The notes below the pieces were generated by a model, which was given only the letters and a program-made list of their open reading frames with translations, searched no databases and was not told where the DNA came from. From positions 1 to 64,000 of the forward strand of contig NZ_FPAB01000011.1 of assembly GCF_900116145.1 (NCBI RefSeq): DNA of 64,000 nt. The letters are read 5' to 3'. Origin of the DNA: Streptomyces harbinensis (GTDB taxonomy: Bacteria; Actinomycetota; Actinomycetes; Streptomycetales; Streptomycetaceae). Positions within the stretch are counted from its first letter, which is position 1, and each line of letters starts with the position of its first letter. Below, one piece after another: positions 1 to 8,611 of this stretch. The position numbers and the translations under genes were made by a program.

Positions 1-91
1 CTACGACAAGACCGCAACCAGCTACCTCGCCGGACTCCACCTCGCCGCCATCTTCATCTGGTCGGCGAGATGATCCGGAAGAAACGCCCTA
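1..91 (+). mobile_element. Right end of an IS5-family insertion sequence (cut by window edge)
   Basis: The first 73 bases encode a transposase C-terminus. They are followed at about 84-89 by ACGCCC and then TAG. Its reverse complement (CTAGGGCGT...) matches the left end of another IS fragment at 53410-53420 (CTAGGGCGTGTT). TA at 90-91 would be the 2-bp target duplication of a CTAG-targeting IS5 subgroup. The left part of this element lies outside the window, so intactness cannot be judged. Confidence 0.7.
2..73 (+). CDS. IS5-family transposase, C-terminal fragment (5' truncated by window)
   Basis: The frame reads YDKTATSYLAGLHLAAIFIW and then SAR and a TGA stop. The Y(D/E)KTA..YLAGLH..AIFIWSAR ending is, from memory, the usual C-terminus of a group of Streptomyces IS5-family DDE transposases. 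The catalytic domain is upstream of the window. Only 23 residues are visible, so the exact IS name cannot be given. Confidence 0.65.
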   Translation, partial: YDKTATSYLAGLHLAAIFIWSAR

Positions 92-230
92 GCCGCCTCA
101 CCCGCCGTGCCAACGAGCAACAGACACAGTGAAGTGCGGCATCGGGGGACTGACGCGGGGATGGGCGCGCCGCACGGAGGTTCGTCGTCTGCTCAACCGG
201 TTTTGGAGAGGCAGGTCGCGTCGTGCCTAC

Positions 231-1658
231 TCACGACGGGGCGCCGTCCACCTGGTACGGGATGCGGGGGTGGCGGTCCGGGTCCGGGGTGAGGTGGCCG
301 GCGGCCGGGGGGCGGGCGCGCTGGGGGCAGTCGCGGCGTTCGCAGATCGCGCAGCCCAGGCCGATCGGGGTCGCGGCGCGGGGGTCGGTCAGGGCGATGC
401 CCTCCGCGTACACCAGGCGGTGCGCGTGGCGCAGTTCGCAGCCGAGGGCCACCGCGAACTCCGCGCGCGGGGCGTGGTGGCCGAAGCCGCCGCGGGTGAT
501 CGTGCGCGCCACCCAGAAGTAGCGCTTTCCGTCCGGCATCTCCGCGACCTGGGTCAGGGTGCGGCCCGGGGCGGAGAACGCCTCGTACACCGTCCACAGC
601 GGGCAGGTGCCGCCGAGGCGGGAGAAGTGGAAGTCGGTGGCCGACTGGCGCTTGGAGATGTTGCCCGCCCGGTCCACCCGCAGGAAGGAGAACGGGACGC
701 CCCGGCGGCCGGCGCGCTGGAGGGTGGACAGGCGGTGGCAGATCGTCTCGAAGCCCACCCCGAACCGCGCCGACAGCAGCTCGATGTCGTAGCGCACCTC
801 CTCGGCGGCGGCGTGGAAGGCGGTGTACGGCATCAGCAGGGCGCCGGCGAAGTAGTTGGCCAGGCCGATGCGGGCCAGCGTCACGGCCTCCGGCGAGGTC
901 AGCTCGGGGGCGCCGCCGGCCAGCAGGTCGAGCAGCGGGGCCTGCTCCAGCAGCGCCAGCTGGGTGGCGAGCTGGAAGGCCCGCTGGCCCTCCGTCAGCC
1001 AGGGGGAGAGGAACAGCAGCCCGGCCGACGCGTCGTAGCGGCGGGCGTCGGTGGTACGTCCCGGGGCGGCGCGCAGGACCCGGACGCCGTGGTGGCGCGC
1101 GAGGCGGGCGGTGAGCGGTTCGGCGGCGCCGCCGGGGCGCAGTTCCAGGGCGGTGGCCGTGCGCTCCGCCTCGGCGTCCAGCTGCTCGACGTGGTTGTGG
1201 TGGGCGTAGAAGAAGTCGCGCACCTCCTCGTGCGCGCCCCCGCCGCCCGGGCCCGGGCCCGCGAGGGCGGCGGCCTGTTCGGCGGCGTCGCGGTAGCGGC
1301 GGTGCAGCGACACCAGCGCGCGGGCCACCTCCGGGTGGTCCCGCGCCGCCTCCGCGATCTCCTCGGCGGACGGCGCCGGCACCCCGCACGCCTCGTCCGC
1401 GAGCGCCGCGCGCAGCGCGGTCGCCAGCCGGTCCTCGTCGGCGCCGGAGAAGAACTCCGGGTCCACCCCGAACACCTCGGCGATCCGCAGCAGTACGGGC
1501 GCGGTCAGCGGGCGCTGGCCCTGTTCGAGCTGGTTGGCGTAGCTGGTGGAGATGCCCAGCGCGCGGGCCAGCTCGACCTGGTTCAGTCCGTGCGCGCGGC
1601 GCAGCCGGCGCAGCTTGCCGTGGGCGTAGACCTTGCGGTGGCCGGTGCCGCGGGCCAT
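231..1658 (-). CDS. prpR: XRE-family short-chain acyl regulator (RamB/PrpR type)
   Basis: Encodes 475 aa from an ATG at 1658 (MARGTGHRKVY). An XRE helix-turn-helix covers roughly residues 8-65 (LNQVELARALGISTSYANQL). A middle domain resembles the IrrE/M78 fold without an HExxH motif, and a DUF2083-like C-terminal domain follows. Cysteines in GTCPLW, LGCEL and GCAICERRDCPQ recall the cluster-binding cysteines reported for mycobacterial PrpR, so a redox- or acyl-CoA-sensing role is plausible. The gene is divergent from prpD-prpB-prpC and probably controls it, through the repeats at 1685-1734. An in-frame upstream extension lacks a ribosome-binding site and was not used. Confidence 0.85.
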   Translation of the reverse strand: MARGTGHRKVYAHGKLRRLRRAHGLNQVELARALGISTSYANQLEQGQRPLTAPVLLRIAEVFGVDPEFFSGADEDRLATALRAALADEACGVPAPSAEEIAEAARDHPEVARALVSLHRRYRDAAEQAAALAGPGPGGGGAHEEVRDFFYAHHNHVEQLDAEAERTATALELRPGGAAEPLTARLARHHGVRVLRAAPGRTTDARRYDASAGLLFLSPWLTEGQRAFQLATQLALLEQAPLLDLLAGGAPELTSPEAVTLARIGLANYFAGALLMPYTAFHAAAEEVRYDIELLSARFGVGFETICHRLSTLQRAGRRGVPFSFLRVDRAGNISKRQSATDFHFSRLGGTCPLWTVYEAFSAPGRTLTQVAEMPDGKRYFWVARTITRGGFGHHAPRAEFAVALGCELRHAHRLVYAEGIALTDPRAATPIGLGCAICERRDCPQRARPPAAGHLTPDPDRHPRIPYQVDGAPS

Positions 1659-1684
1659 GGCGCGCCTCCTCCTGATGCGGCAGC

Positions 1685-1734
1685 AGCTGCGAACGTAGCA
1701 TCCGCATCGTTCGCAGCTTTCGCCGATTCGCAGC
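1685..1734. promoter_or_regulatory. Operator-like inverted repeat between prpR and prpD
   Basis: AGCTGCGAACG (1685-1695) and CGTTCGCAGCT (1708-1718) form a perfect 11-bp inverted repeat with a 12-nt spacer. A third half-site, TTCGCAGC, lies at 1727-1734. The half-site resembles the TTTGCAAA-type boxes bound by RamB/PrpR in corynebacteria and mycobacteria. The location, 27 bp upstream of the regulator and about 70 bp from prpD, fits autoregulation plus control of the prp operon. Confidence 0.65.
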
Positions 1735-1803
1735 GCGGCGCGGTACGGATTCCGCAGATTGGCCCGCTCGTGCCGGACGCGTTCCCCGGGCAGCATCGGG
1801 GAC

Positions 1804-3312
1804 ATGATCGACCATCGCGTCCGAGTCCGTCCCAGCGCCGACCGGCTCGCCCCCGAGGACCAGCTCGCCTGGAAACTCGCCGCCGTGGCCACCGCCACCG
1901 GCGAGCCCACGGCGGAGGCCGCCGCCATGGCCGTCAACCGGGTGATCGACAACGCCGCCGTCGCCGTGGCCGCCCTGCTGCGCCGCCCCGTCGCCGTCGC
2001 CCGCGCCCAGGCCACCGCGCACGGCGCGGCCGGCCCGGGCGCCTCGGTGTTCGGCAGCGGCCTGCGGGTCTCCCCGGAGTGGGCCGCCTGGGCGAACGGC
2101 ACCGCCGTACGGGAACTCGACTTCCACGACACCTATCTCGCCGCCGACTACTCCCACCCCGGCGACAACATCCCGCCGCTGCTCGCCGTCGCCCAGCACA
2201 CCGGCCGCACCGGCGCCGATCTGCTGCGCGGCATCGTCGCCGCCTACGAGGTGCACGTCGCGCTGGTGCGCGGCATCCGCCTGCACGCCCACCGCATCGA
2301 CCACGTCGCGCATCTGAGCGCCGCCACCGCCTGCGGCCTCGGCGCGCTGCTGCGGCTGCCGACCGCGACCGTGTACCAGGCCGTGCAGCAGGCGGTGCAC
2401 ACCACCACCGCCACCCGGCAGTCCCGCAAGGGCGAGATCTCCAGCTGGAAGGCGTACGCCCCGGCCTTCGCGGGTAAGGCCGCCGTCGAGGCGGTGGACC
2501 GGGCGATGCGCGGCGAGAGGTCCCCCTCGCCCATCTACGAGGGCGAGGACGGCTTCCTGGCCTGGATGCTGGACGGGCCCGGCGCCGAGTGGACGGTCTC
2601 GCTGCCCGCCCCGGACGAGCCGCGCCGGGCGATCCTGGAGACGTACACCAAGGAGCACTCCGCCGAGTACCAGGCGCAGGCCGTCATCGACCTCGCCCGC
2701 CGGCTGCGCGAGCGGACCGGCCCGCCGCAGCGCATCCGCTCGGTCGTGCTGCACACCAGCCATCACACCCACCACGTCATCGGGTCGGGTGCGAACGATC
2801 CGCAGAAGTACGACCCCGGCGCCAGCCGCGAGACGCTGGACCACTCGGTGCCGTACATCTTCGCCGTCGCCCTGGAGGACGGCGCCTGGCACCACGAGCG
2901 CTCCTACGCCCCCGAGCGCGCCCGCCGCCCCGGCACCGTGGAGCTGTGGCGCCGGATCAGCACGGTCGAGGACCCGGAGTGGACCCGCCGCTACCACGAC
3001 CCCGACCCGGACCGCCGGGCCTTCGGCGCCCGGGCCGTGCTCACCCTGGACGACGGATCGGTCATCGAGGACGAACTGGCCGTCGCCGACGCCCACCCGG
3101 CCGGCGCCCGCCCCTTCGACCGCGCCGCCTACCTCCGCAAGTTCCGCACCCTCGCCGAGGGCACGGTCGGCGCGGCGGAACAGGACCGGTTCCTCGGTAC
3201 CGCCGGGCGGCTGGCCGAGCTGACCGGACCGCAGCTCGCCGGGCTGTTCCCGGAGGCCGGGACGGACCGGATCGCCACGTTCGACGCGACCCTCCCGGAG
3301 GGACTGTTCTGA
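1804..3312 (+). CDS. prpD: 2-methylcitrate dehydratase (MmgE/PrpD family)
   Basis: Encodes 502 aa from an ATG at 1804. It dehydrates 2-methylcitrate in the cytosolic methylcitrate cycle that turns propionyl-CoA into pyruvate and succinate. Family features are an all-alpha N-terminal half (LAWKLAAVATATGEPTAEAA), the conserved LDFHDTYLAADYSHPGDNI segment, and SSWKAYAPAFAGKAAVEAV. The length is usual for PrpD. The stop shares one base with the prpB start (TGATG), so translation is probably coupled. A possible upstream start at 1759 was rejected for lack of family-like sequence. Confidence 0.9.
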   Translation: MIDHRVRVRPSADRLAPEDQLAWKLAAVATATGEPTAEAAAMAVNRVIDNAAVAVAALLRRPVAVARAQATAHGAAGPGASVFGSGLRVSPEWAAWANGTAVRELDFHDTYLAADYSHPGDNIPPLLAVAQHTGRTGADLLRGIVAAYEVHVALVRGIRLHAHRIDHVAHLSAATACGLGALLRLPTATVYQAVQQAVHTTTATRQSRKGEISSWKAYAPAFAGKAAVEAVDRAMRGERSPSPIYEGEDGFLAWMLDGPGAEWTVSLPAPDEPRRAILETYTKEHSAEYQAQAVIDLARRLRERTGPPQRIRSVVLHTSHHTHHVIGSGANDPQKYDPGASRETLDHSVPYIFAVALEDGAWHHERSYAPERARRPGTVELWRRISTVEDPEWTRRYHDPDPDRRAFGARAVLTLDDGSVIEDELAVADAHPAGARPFDRAAYLRKFRTLAEGTVGAAEQDRFLGTAGRLAELTGPQLAGLFPEAGTDRIATFDATLPEGLF

Positions 3313-4220
3313 TGCTCCTGCACACCCGCACCACCCCCGCCGAACGCCGCCGCGCCCTGCGCGCCCGGCTCGCCGAGCCCCGGCTGCTCGTCATGCCCGG
3401 CGCCCTCAACCCGCTCTCCGCCCGCCTCATCCAGGACACCGGCTACGAGGCCGCCTACCTCTCCGGCGCCGTCCTCGCCGCCGACCTGGGCCTGCCCGAC
3501 ATCGGCCTCACCACCTCCGCCGAGATCGCCGCCCGCGCCCAGCAGACCACCCGCGTCACCGACCTGCCGGTCCTCGTCGACGCCGACACCGGCTTCGGCG
3601 AACCGATGAACGCCGCCCGCACCGTCCAGCTGATGGAGGACGCCGGACTCGCCGGGCTCCACCTGGAGGACCAGGTCAACCCCAAGCGCTGCGGCCACCT
3701 GGACGGCAAGTCCGTCGTCCCGCGCACCGAGATGATCCGCCGGCTGCGCGCCGCCGCCGACGCCCGCCGCGACCCGGACTTCCTGCTGATGGCCCGCACC
3801 GACGCCCGCGCCGTGGAGGGCCTGGACGCCGCGATCGACCGGGCCAAGGCGTACGTGGACGCCGGAGCGGACGCGATCTTCCCCGAGGCGCTGGCGGACG
3901 AGGCCGAGTTCGCGGCGTTCCGCGCCGCCGTCCCCGTACCGCTGCTCGCCAACATGACCGAGTTCGGCAAGAGCCCGCTGCTGACCACCACCACCCTCCA
4001 GAACCTCGGCTACGACATCGCCCTCTACCCCGTCACCCTGCTGCGCCTGGCCATGCGCGCCGCGGAGGACGGCCTGCGCACCCTCGCCGCCGACGGCACC
4101 CAGGAGTCCCTGCTGCCGCTCATGCAGACCCGCACCCGGCTCTACCGGCTCCTCGGCTACCAGGAGTACACGGACTTCGACTCCGCCGTGCACGACACCA
4201 CCCTCCCGCCCGGCACCTGA
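3312..4220 (+). CDS. prpB: 2-methylisocitrate lyase
   Basis: Encodes 302 aa. It belongs to the isocitrate lyase/PEP mutase superfamily and cleaves 2-methylisocitrate to pyruvate and succinate. Visible signatures are the metal-binding VDADTGFGEP, HLEDQ and the catalytic loop NPKRCGHLDGK with Cys-127. MPGALNPLSARLIQDTGYEA near the N-terminus is typical of PrpB rather than AceA, as is the short length. The start overlaps the prpD stop, and prpC follows after 20 bp. Confidence 0.93.
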   Translation: MLLHTRTTPAERRRALRARLAEPRLLVMPGALNPLSARLIQDTGYEAAYLSGAVLAADLGLPDIGLTTSAEIAARAQQTTRVTDLPVLVDADTGFGEPMNAARTVQLMEDAGLAGLHLEDQVNPKRCGHLDGKSVVPRTEMIRRLRAAADARRDPDFLLMARTDARAVEGLDAAIDRAKAYVDAGADAIFPEALADEAEFAAFRAAVPVPLLANMTEFGKSPLLTTTTLQNLGYDIALYPVTLLRLAMRAAEDGLRTLAADGTQESLLPLMQTRTRLYRLLGYQEYTDFDSAVHDTTLPPGT

Positions 4221-4240
4221 CGCCCCCGGAGGCACCCGCC

Positions 4241-5374
4241 ATGACCCTCACCAGCCCGCCCGGCATCCACCGGGGACTCGCCGGTGTCGTCGTCGACACC
4301 ACCGAGATCTCCACGGTCATCGAGGACACCAACTCCCTCACCTACCGCGGCTACCCCGTCCAGGACCTGGCCGCGCACCGCTCCTTCGAGGAGGTCGCCC
4401 ATCTGCTCTGGTACGGCGAACTCCCCGACCCCGGCAGGCTGCGGGACCTCCGGGCCCGCGAACGCGCCCTGCGCCCGCTGGGCCGCACCACCACCGAACT
4501 GCTGGCCCGGCTCCCCGAGACCTGCCACCCGATGGACGTGCTGCGCACCGCCGTCAGCCTCTTCGGCGCCGAGGACCCGGCCGAGGAGGACGCCAGCCCG
4601 GCCGCCCACCGGATCAAGTCCCTCAACCTGCTGGCGAAACTGCCCACCGTCGTCGCCGCCGACCAGCGCCGCCGCCACGGACTGCCCCCGATCCCGCCGG
4701 ACGCCGGGCTCGGCTGGGCGGAGAACGTCTTCCACATGTGCACCGGCAGCGTCCCCGAGCCGGAGGTGGTGCGCTGCTTCGAGATCTCGATGGTGCTGTA
4801 CGCCGAACACAGCTTCAACGCCTCCACCTTCACCGCCCGCGTGGTGACCTCCACCCTCTCCGACCTGTACAGCGCGGTCACCGCCGCCATCGGCGCGCTC
4901 AAAGGCCCGCTGCACGGCGGCGCCAACGAGGCCGTCATGCACATGCTGGAGGAGATCGGCGACCCGGACCGCGCCGCCGGCTGGCTGGACGCCGCGCTCG
5001 CCGACCGGCGGAAGATCATGGGCTTCGGCCACCGCGTCTACCGGCACGGCGACTCCCGGGTGCCGATCATGCAGGACGCCCTGGACCGGCTGGTGGCCCG
5101 CTCCGGCGACCCGGACACCGTCCGGCTCGCCGCCCTGCACGCCGCGCTGCGCCGCGCGATGCTGGAACGCAAGGGCATCCACCCCAACCTGGACTACCCG
5201 GCCGGGCTCGCCTACCACCTGATGGGCTTCGACACCCCCGCCTTCACCCCGCTGTTCGTGCTGAGCCGCATCACCGGCTGGACGGCGCACATCACCGAAC
5301 AGCTCGCGCACAACGCGCTGATCCGGCCGCTCGCCTCCTACGCCGGCCCGGCCCAGCGCCCGCTGCCGGCCTAG
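4241..5374 (+). CDS. prpC: 2-methylcitrate synthase / citrate synthase II
   Basis: Encodes 377 aa, the usual length for type-II dimeric (methyl)citrate synthases. It condenses propionyl-CoA (or acetyl-CoA) with oxaloacetate. Active-site segments are KGPLHGGANEAVMHML (His), MGFGHRVYRHGDSR (His) and ERKGIHPNLDYPAG with the catalytic Asp. It starts with IHRGLAGVVVDTTEISTV, typical of PrpC/CitA. It is the third gene of prpDBC, with a GGAGG-type RBS (4228-4232) 8 nt before the ATG. Propionate specificity is inferred from the operon. Confidence 0.93.
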   Translation: MTLTSPPGIHRGLAGVVVDTTEISTVIEDTNSLTYRGYPVQDLAAHRSFEEVAHLLWYGELPDPGRLRDLRARERALRPLGRTTTELLARLPETCHPMDVLRTAVSLFGAEDPAEEDASPAAHRIKSLNLLAKLPTVVAADQRRRHGLPPIPPDAGLGWAENVFHMCTGSVPEPEVVRCFEISMVLYAEHSFNASTFTARVVTSTLSDLYSAVTAAIGALKGPLHGGANEAVMHMLEEIGDPDRAAGWLDAALADRRKIMGFGHRVYRHGDSRVPIMQDALDRLVARSGDPDTVRLAALHAALRRAMLERKGIHPNLDYPAGLAYHLMGFDTPAFTPLFVLSRITGWTAHITEQLAHNALIRPLASYAGPAQRPLPA

Positions 5375-5388
5375 CCCGCTGCCGGCCT
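5358..5388 (+). repeat. Tandem 16-bp duplication across the prpC stop codon
   Basis: GCCCGCTGCCGGCCT occurs at 5358-5372 and again at 5374-5388, separated by one base. The first copy overlaps the last codons of prpC and its TAG stop. It looks like a replication-slippage duplication in the 44-bp gap between the convergent prpC and MFS genes. Confidence 0.8.
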
Positions 5389-5418
5389 GAGCAGCCGCCG
5401 GGCCAGGTCGCGGCCGGC

Positions 5419-6726
5419 TCAGGACGCCGCCGGCCGGCGGCGCGGCAGCAGCGGGACGGCCAGCACGGGCAGCGCCGCCAGCACCAGCCACGGCACGGCC
5501 GGCGGCAGCCCCGCGTGCAGCAGCGCCCCCGTGGCCGAGCTGCCCACCAGGACCAGCAGCCCGGAGACGGAGGACAGCCACCCCGTGTACAGGCCGAGCC
5601 GCGCCGGGCCGGCGAAGTCCGGTACCCAGGCGCGGGCGGCCGGCACGATCAGCATCTGCCCGACCGTCAGCAGCACCACGAAGACCGCCGCCGGGAGGAG
5701 CGCCGCCGGCCCCGTCCACCCCGCCGGGCGCGCCACCGCCACCACCGCGAACCCGGCCGCCACCAGCAGCAGCCCGGCGGCCATCGAGCGGCGCAGGTCC
5801 AGGCGTTCGCCCACCCGGCGGCTCACCGGCAGCTGGGCGCACACCACCAGCAGCGAGGAGAGCGCGAACAGCCAGGCCAGCGCCGCCTGCGATCCGGTGG
5901 CCCGCTCCACCTCGTCCGGCAGGGCGAGGTACAGCTGGTTGTACGCCAGGAGGTAGCTGCCGTACGCGCAGGCCAGCGCCAGGAACCGCCGGTCGCGCAG
6001 CAGCACGCGCACCGCGCCGCCGTCCGCGCCGTCCTGCCCGCCGTCCGCCGCCGGGCCCGTCCCACCCGCCGCCTCCCGGCCCGGGGTGTGCCGGGGCATC
6101 AGCCGGGCGTGCCCGGCCAGCACCAGGACGAAGACACCGGCCCCGCACAGACAGGCGGTACGGAAGTCCGCGAGCAGCAGCAGACCGCCGAGCAGCGGAC
6201 CGATGAAAGCCCCGGCCTGGCCCGCCGCCGAGAACAGCGCCAGCACCCGGGTACGCGGCCCGTGCCCCGCTTCCTCCCACCGCACCGCCTGCCGGGCCGC
6301 CTCCGACTCCACGGCGGGGGAGAACAGCGCGGCGGCGAACCCGATCAGCAGCACCGCGCCGATCACCGCCGCCGTGGTGTCCGCGTACCCGAGCCACCCG
6401 AACCCGGCGATCCGCAGCACACAGCCCGTCAGCACCAGCGGCCGTACCCCGTGGCGGTCCACCAGCCAGCCGCCGACCACGAACAGCCCTTGCTGGCTGA
6501 AGGTCCGCAGCCCCAGCACGAACCCGACCAGCCAGCCCGCCATCCCGATCGCCGTGCCCAGATGCTCGGCGAGGAACGGCAGCACGGCGAAGAACCCGAC
6601 ATTGAACGCGAACTGGGTGACGATCAGCAGTTTCGGCAGCGCCGGCAGCCGCCGCCACACCGGCGCCTCCGCCGCCCGCGCACGGCCGTCCGTACGCCGC
6701 CGCAGCCGCGTGAACTTCCCGGTCAC
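5419..6726 (-). CDS. MFS transporter, coupled to the ABC uptake genes
   Basis: Encodes 435 aa with about 12 predicted membrane segments. The first is LLIVTQFAFNVGFFAVLPFL, and GWLVDRHGVRPLVLTG matches the loop 2-3 motif of major facilitator proteins. The GTG start at 6726 overlaps the TGA of the upstream permease (GTGA), so it is the last gene of the SBP-permease-MFS operon. A substrate-binding protein plus permease plus MFS exporter recalls metallophore systems (secrete chelator, re-import complex), but no chelator synthase is present, so substrate is unknown. The C-terminus ends with LLPRRRPAAS. Confidence 0.8.
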   Translation of the reverse strand: MTGKFTRLRRRTDGRARAAEAPVWRRLPALPKLLIVTQFAFNVGFFAVLPFLAEHLGTAIGMAGWLVGFVLGLRTFSQQGLFVVGGWLVDRHGVRPLVLTGCVLRIAGFGWLGYADTTAAVIGAVLLIGFAAALFSPAVESEAARQAVRWEEAGHGPRTRVLALFSAAGQAGAFIGPLLGGLLLLADFRTACLCGAGVFVLVLAGHARLMPRHTPGREAAGGTGPAADGGQDGADGGAVRVLLRDRRFLALACAYGSYLLAYNQLYLALPDEVERATGSQAALAWLFALSSLLVVCAQLPVSRRVGERLDLRRSMAAGLLLVAAGFAVVAVARPAGWTGPAALLPAAVFVVLLTVGQMLIVPAARAWVPDFAGPARLGLYTGWLSSVSGLLVLVGSSATGALLHAGLPPAVPWLVLAALPVLAVPLLPRRRPAAS

Positions 6727-8603
6727 TGCGGCATCCGCTCCCGCGCCGTGTCCGGCGCGGTGCCGGACGGTGCGGTCCCGGCCGCCGCGGCCCGCACCGC
6801 GCGCCGCCTCCGCCACCGCGCACCCGGCGCACCCGCCGCCCCCGGCTCGCCGCGCCGCGCCGCGCCCGCCGCCGTCACCGCCAGCGCGCCCAGCAGCGCC
6901 AGCACCGCGGCCGGGGCCAGCACCGCCCACGGCGCCCGTTCCACGTACGGCTGGTTCTCGGACAGCACCAGCCCCCACTCCGGCGACGGCGGCTGCGCCC
7001 CGATCCCCAGGAAGCCCAGCGCCGCCAGGCTCAGCGCGATGCCCGGCAGCCGCAGCAGCGCGTGCCGCAGCACCGGCGGCAGCACCGCGGGCAGCAGCAC
7101 CCGGCGCAGCAGATGGCCCCGCCCCGCGCCCAGCGCCCGGGACGCCGTCACATGCAGCGCCGCCCGCTCCTGGAGCAGCAGCGATCCGGCGTGCGTGGCC
7201 AGCGGTGTCCACGCCACGGCGGCCACCGCCACGGCCGGGGTCCACGGCCCGCCGCCCACCACCCCGGTGATCAGCAGCGCGGCCGGCACCGCCGGTACGG
7301 CGTTGACCGTCTCCGCCAGCGGCCCCGACAGCCGGGGCACCAGCCCCAGCAGCAGCCCCACCAGCAGCGCGGCGGCACTCACCGCCACCGCCGTGCCCAG
7401 GGTGGTCAGCGCGCCGTGCGCCACCCGCGCCAGGACGTCCCGCCCCAGCGCGTCGGTGCCCAGCGGATGCGCCCAGGACGGCGCGGTCAGCCGCAGCCCG
7501 GTGTCCAGCGCCAGCGGATCGCGCGGCAGCCCGAGCGCCACGACGGCGGCCAGCACCAGCCCGTACCCCAGCGGCGCGCCCCACCGCCGCCGGGTGCCGC
7601 CGGGCCGGTGCGCCGCCTGGAGCGCCCCGTCGCGCAGCGCGGGCCCGATCAGCGCGCCCACCCCCAGCCGCACCAGCGCGGCGGCGAGCGCGGCGAGCGC
7701 CACCAGCGCCAGCACGCCCAGCTGGAGCACCGGCAGATCCTGGGCGAGCGCGGCGCGCAGCGTGAGCCGGCCGAGGCCGGGAATGTCGAAGATCTGCTCC
7801 ACCGCGACCGCACCGCCGGTCAGCCCGACCACGAACAGGCCCAGGTTCGGCAGCAGGCCGGCCACCGCCCGGCGCAGCGCGTGCCGGGCCAGGGTGCCCG
7901 GCGGCAGTCCGCGCCCCCGCGCGGCGGGCACCCACTGTTCGGCGAACGCGCCCGGCAGCGCGTCGGCCAGCAGCCGGCCCAGTACCGCCCCGGCGGGCAG
8001 CCCGAGCGCCAGCGACGGCAGCACCATCCACGCCGGCCCGTACCAGCCGGACGCGGGCAGCCAGCCCAGCCGCACCCCGACCACCGCGACCAGCAGCGAG
8101 GCGATGAGGAACTCCGGCAGCGCGGCCAGCGCCGCGGAGCCGCCGCGCCCGCCGCCACCGGCCCGCCCGCCGGGCCGCAGCCGCGCGCCGCGCCACAGCG
8201 GGCGCCCGCAGATCGCCGCCGCCGTGGCGAGGGCGACCACGAGGGCGCCCGCCATCAGCAGCAGCGACACCCCCAGCGCGTGCCCGACCACCGGCGCCAC
8301 CTCGGTGCCCGATACCCAGGACCGGCCGGCGTCGCCGCGCGCGAGCCCGCCGAGCCAGCGGCCGAGCAGCACCAGCGGGCCGTCGTCCAGGCCGAGTTCG
8401 TCGCGGACGGCGCGCAGCGTCTCGGGGTCGGCGGTGCGCTCCAGCGCCCGCGCCTTCAGGACGGTCAGCGCCGGGTCGGTGCGCGAGAGCCACGGCAGCA
8501 GCCCGATCGCGCAGACCAGCGCGGCCAGCAGAGCGCCGCGCCACAGCAGTGCCGGGCCGCGCCTGCGCGCGGGTATGCCGCCGGGGTTCCTGGTCGTGGA
8601 CAT
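6723..8603 (-). CDS. Fused DppB-DppC-type ABC transporter permease
   Basis: Encodes 626 aa, twice the usual permease length. The N-terminal half (about 1-330) resembles DppB, with LRAVRDELGLDDGPLVLLGR, an EAA-like loop (ARGRGLPPGTLARHALRRAV) and VEQIFDIPGLG. The C-terminal half (about 350-600) resembles DppC, with HPLGTDALGRDVLARVAHGA and the loop ASRALGAGRGHLLRRVLLPA. This is a natural fusion of both inner-membrane subunits of a peptide/nickel-type importer. ATG at 8603 begins MSTTRNPGG, 8 bp after the SBP gene. No ATPase is encoded here. Confidence 0.87.
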   Translation of the reverse strand: MSTTRNPGGIPARRRGPALLWRGALLAALVCAIGLLPWLSRTDPALTVLKARALERTADPETLRAVRDELGLDDGPLVLLGRWLGGLARGDAGRSWVSGTEVAPVVGHALGVSLLLMAGALVVALATAAAICGRPLWRGARLRPGGRAGGGGRGGSAALAALPEFLIASLLVAVVGVRLGWLPASGWYGPAWMVLPSLALGLPAGAVLGRLLADALPGAFAEQWVPAARGRGLPPGTLARHALRRAVAGLLPNLGLFVVGLTGGAVAVEQIFDIPGLGRLTLRAALAQDLPVLQLGVLALVALAALAAALVRLGVGALIGPALRDGALQAAHRPGGTRRRWGAPLGYGLVLAAVVALGLPRDPLALDTGLRLTAPSWAHPLGTDALGRDVLARVAHGALTTLGTAVAVSAAALLVGLLLGLVPRLSGPLAETVNAVPAVPAALLITGVVGGGPWTPAVAVAAVAWTPLATHAGSLLLQERAALHVTASRALGAGRGHLLRRVLLPAVLPPVLRHALLRLPGIALSLAALGFLGIGAQPPSPEWGLVLSENQPYVERAPWAVLAPAAVLALLGALAVTAAGAARRGEPGAAGAPGARWRRRRAVRAAAAGTAPSGTAPDTARERMPQ

Positions 8604-8611
8604 GCGCGGCC

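Noticed and set aside
193..3096. Very long minus-strand open frame over the prp regulator and prpD
   Set aside because: Arises from GC-biased third positions. The composition is Arg/Gly/Ala-rich with no family motif, and real genes occupy the region in other frames.
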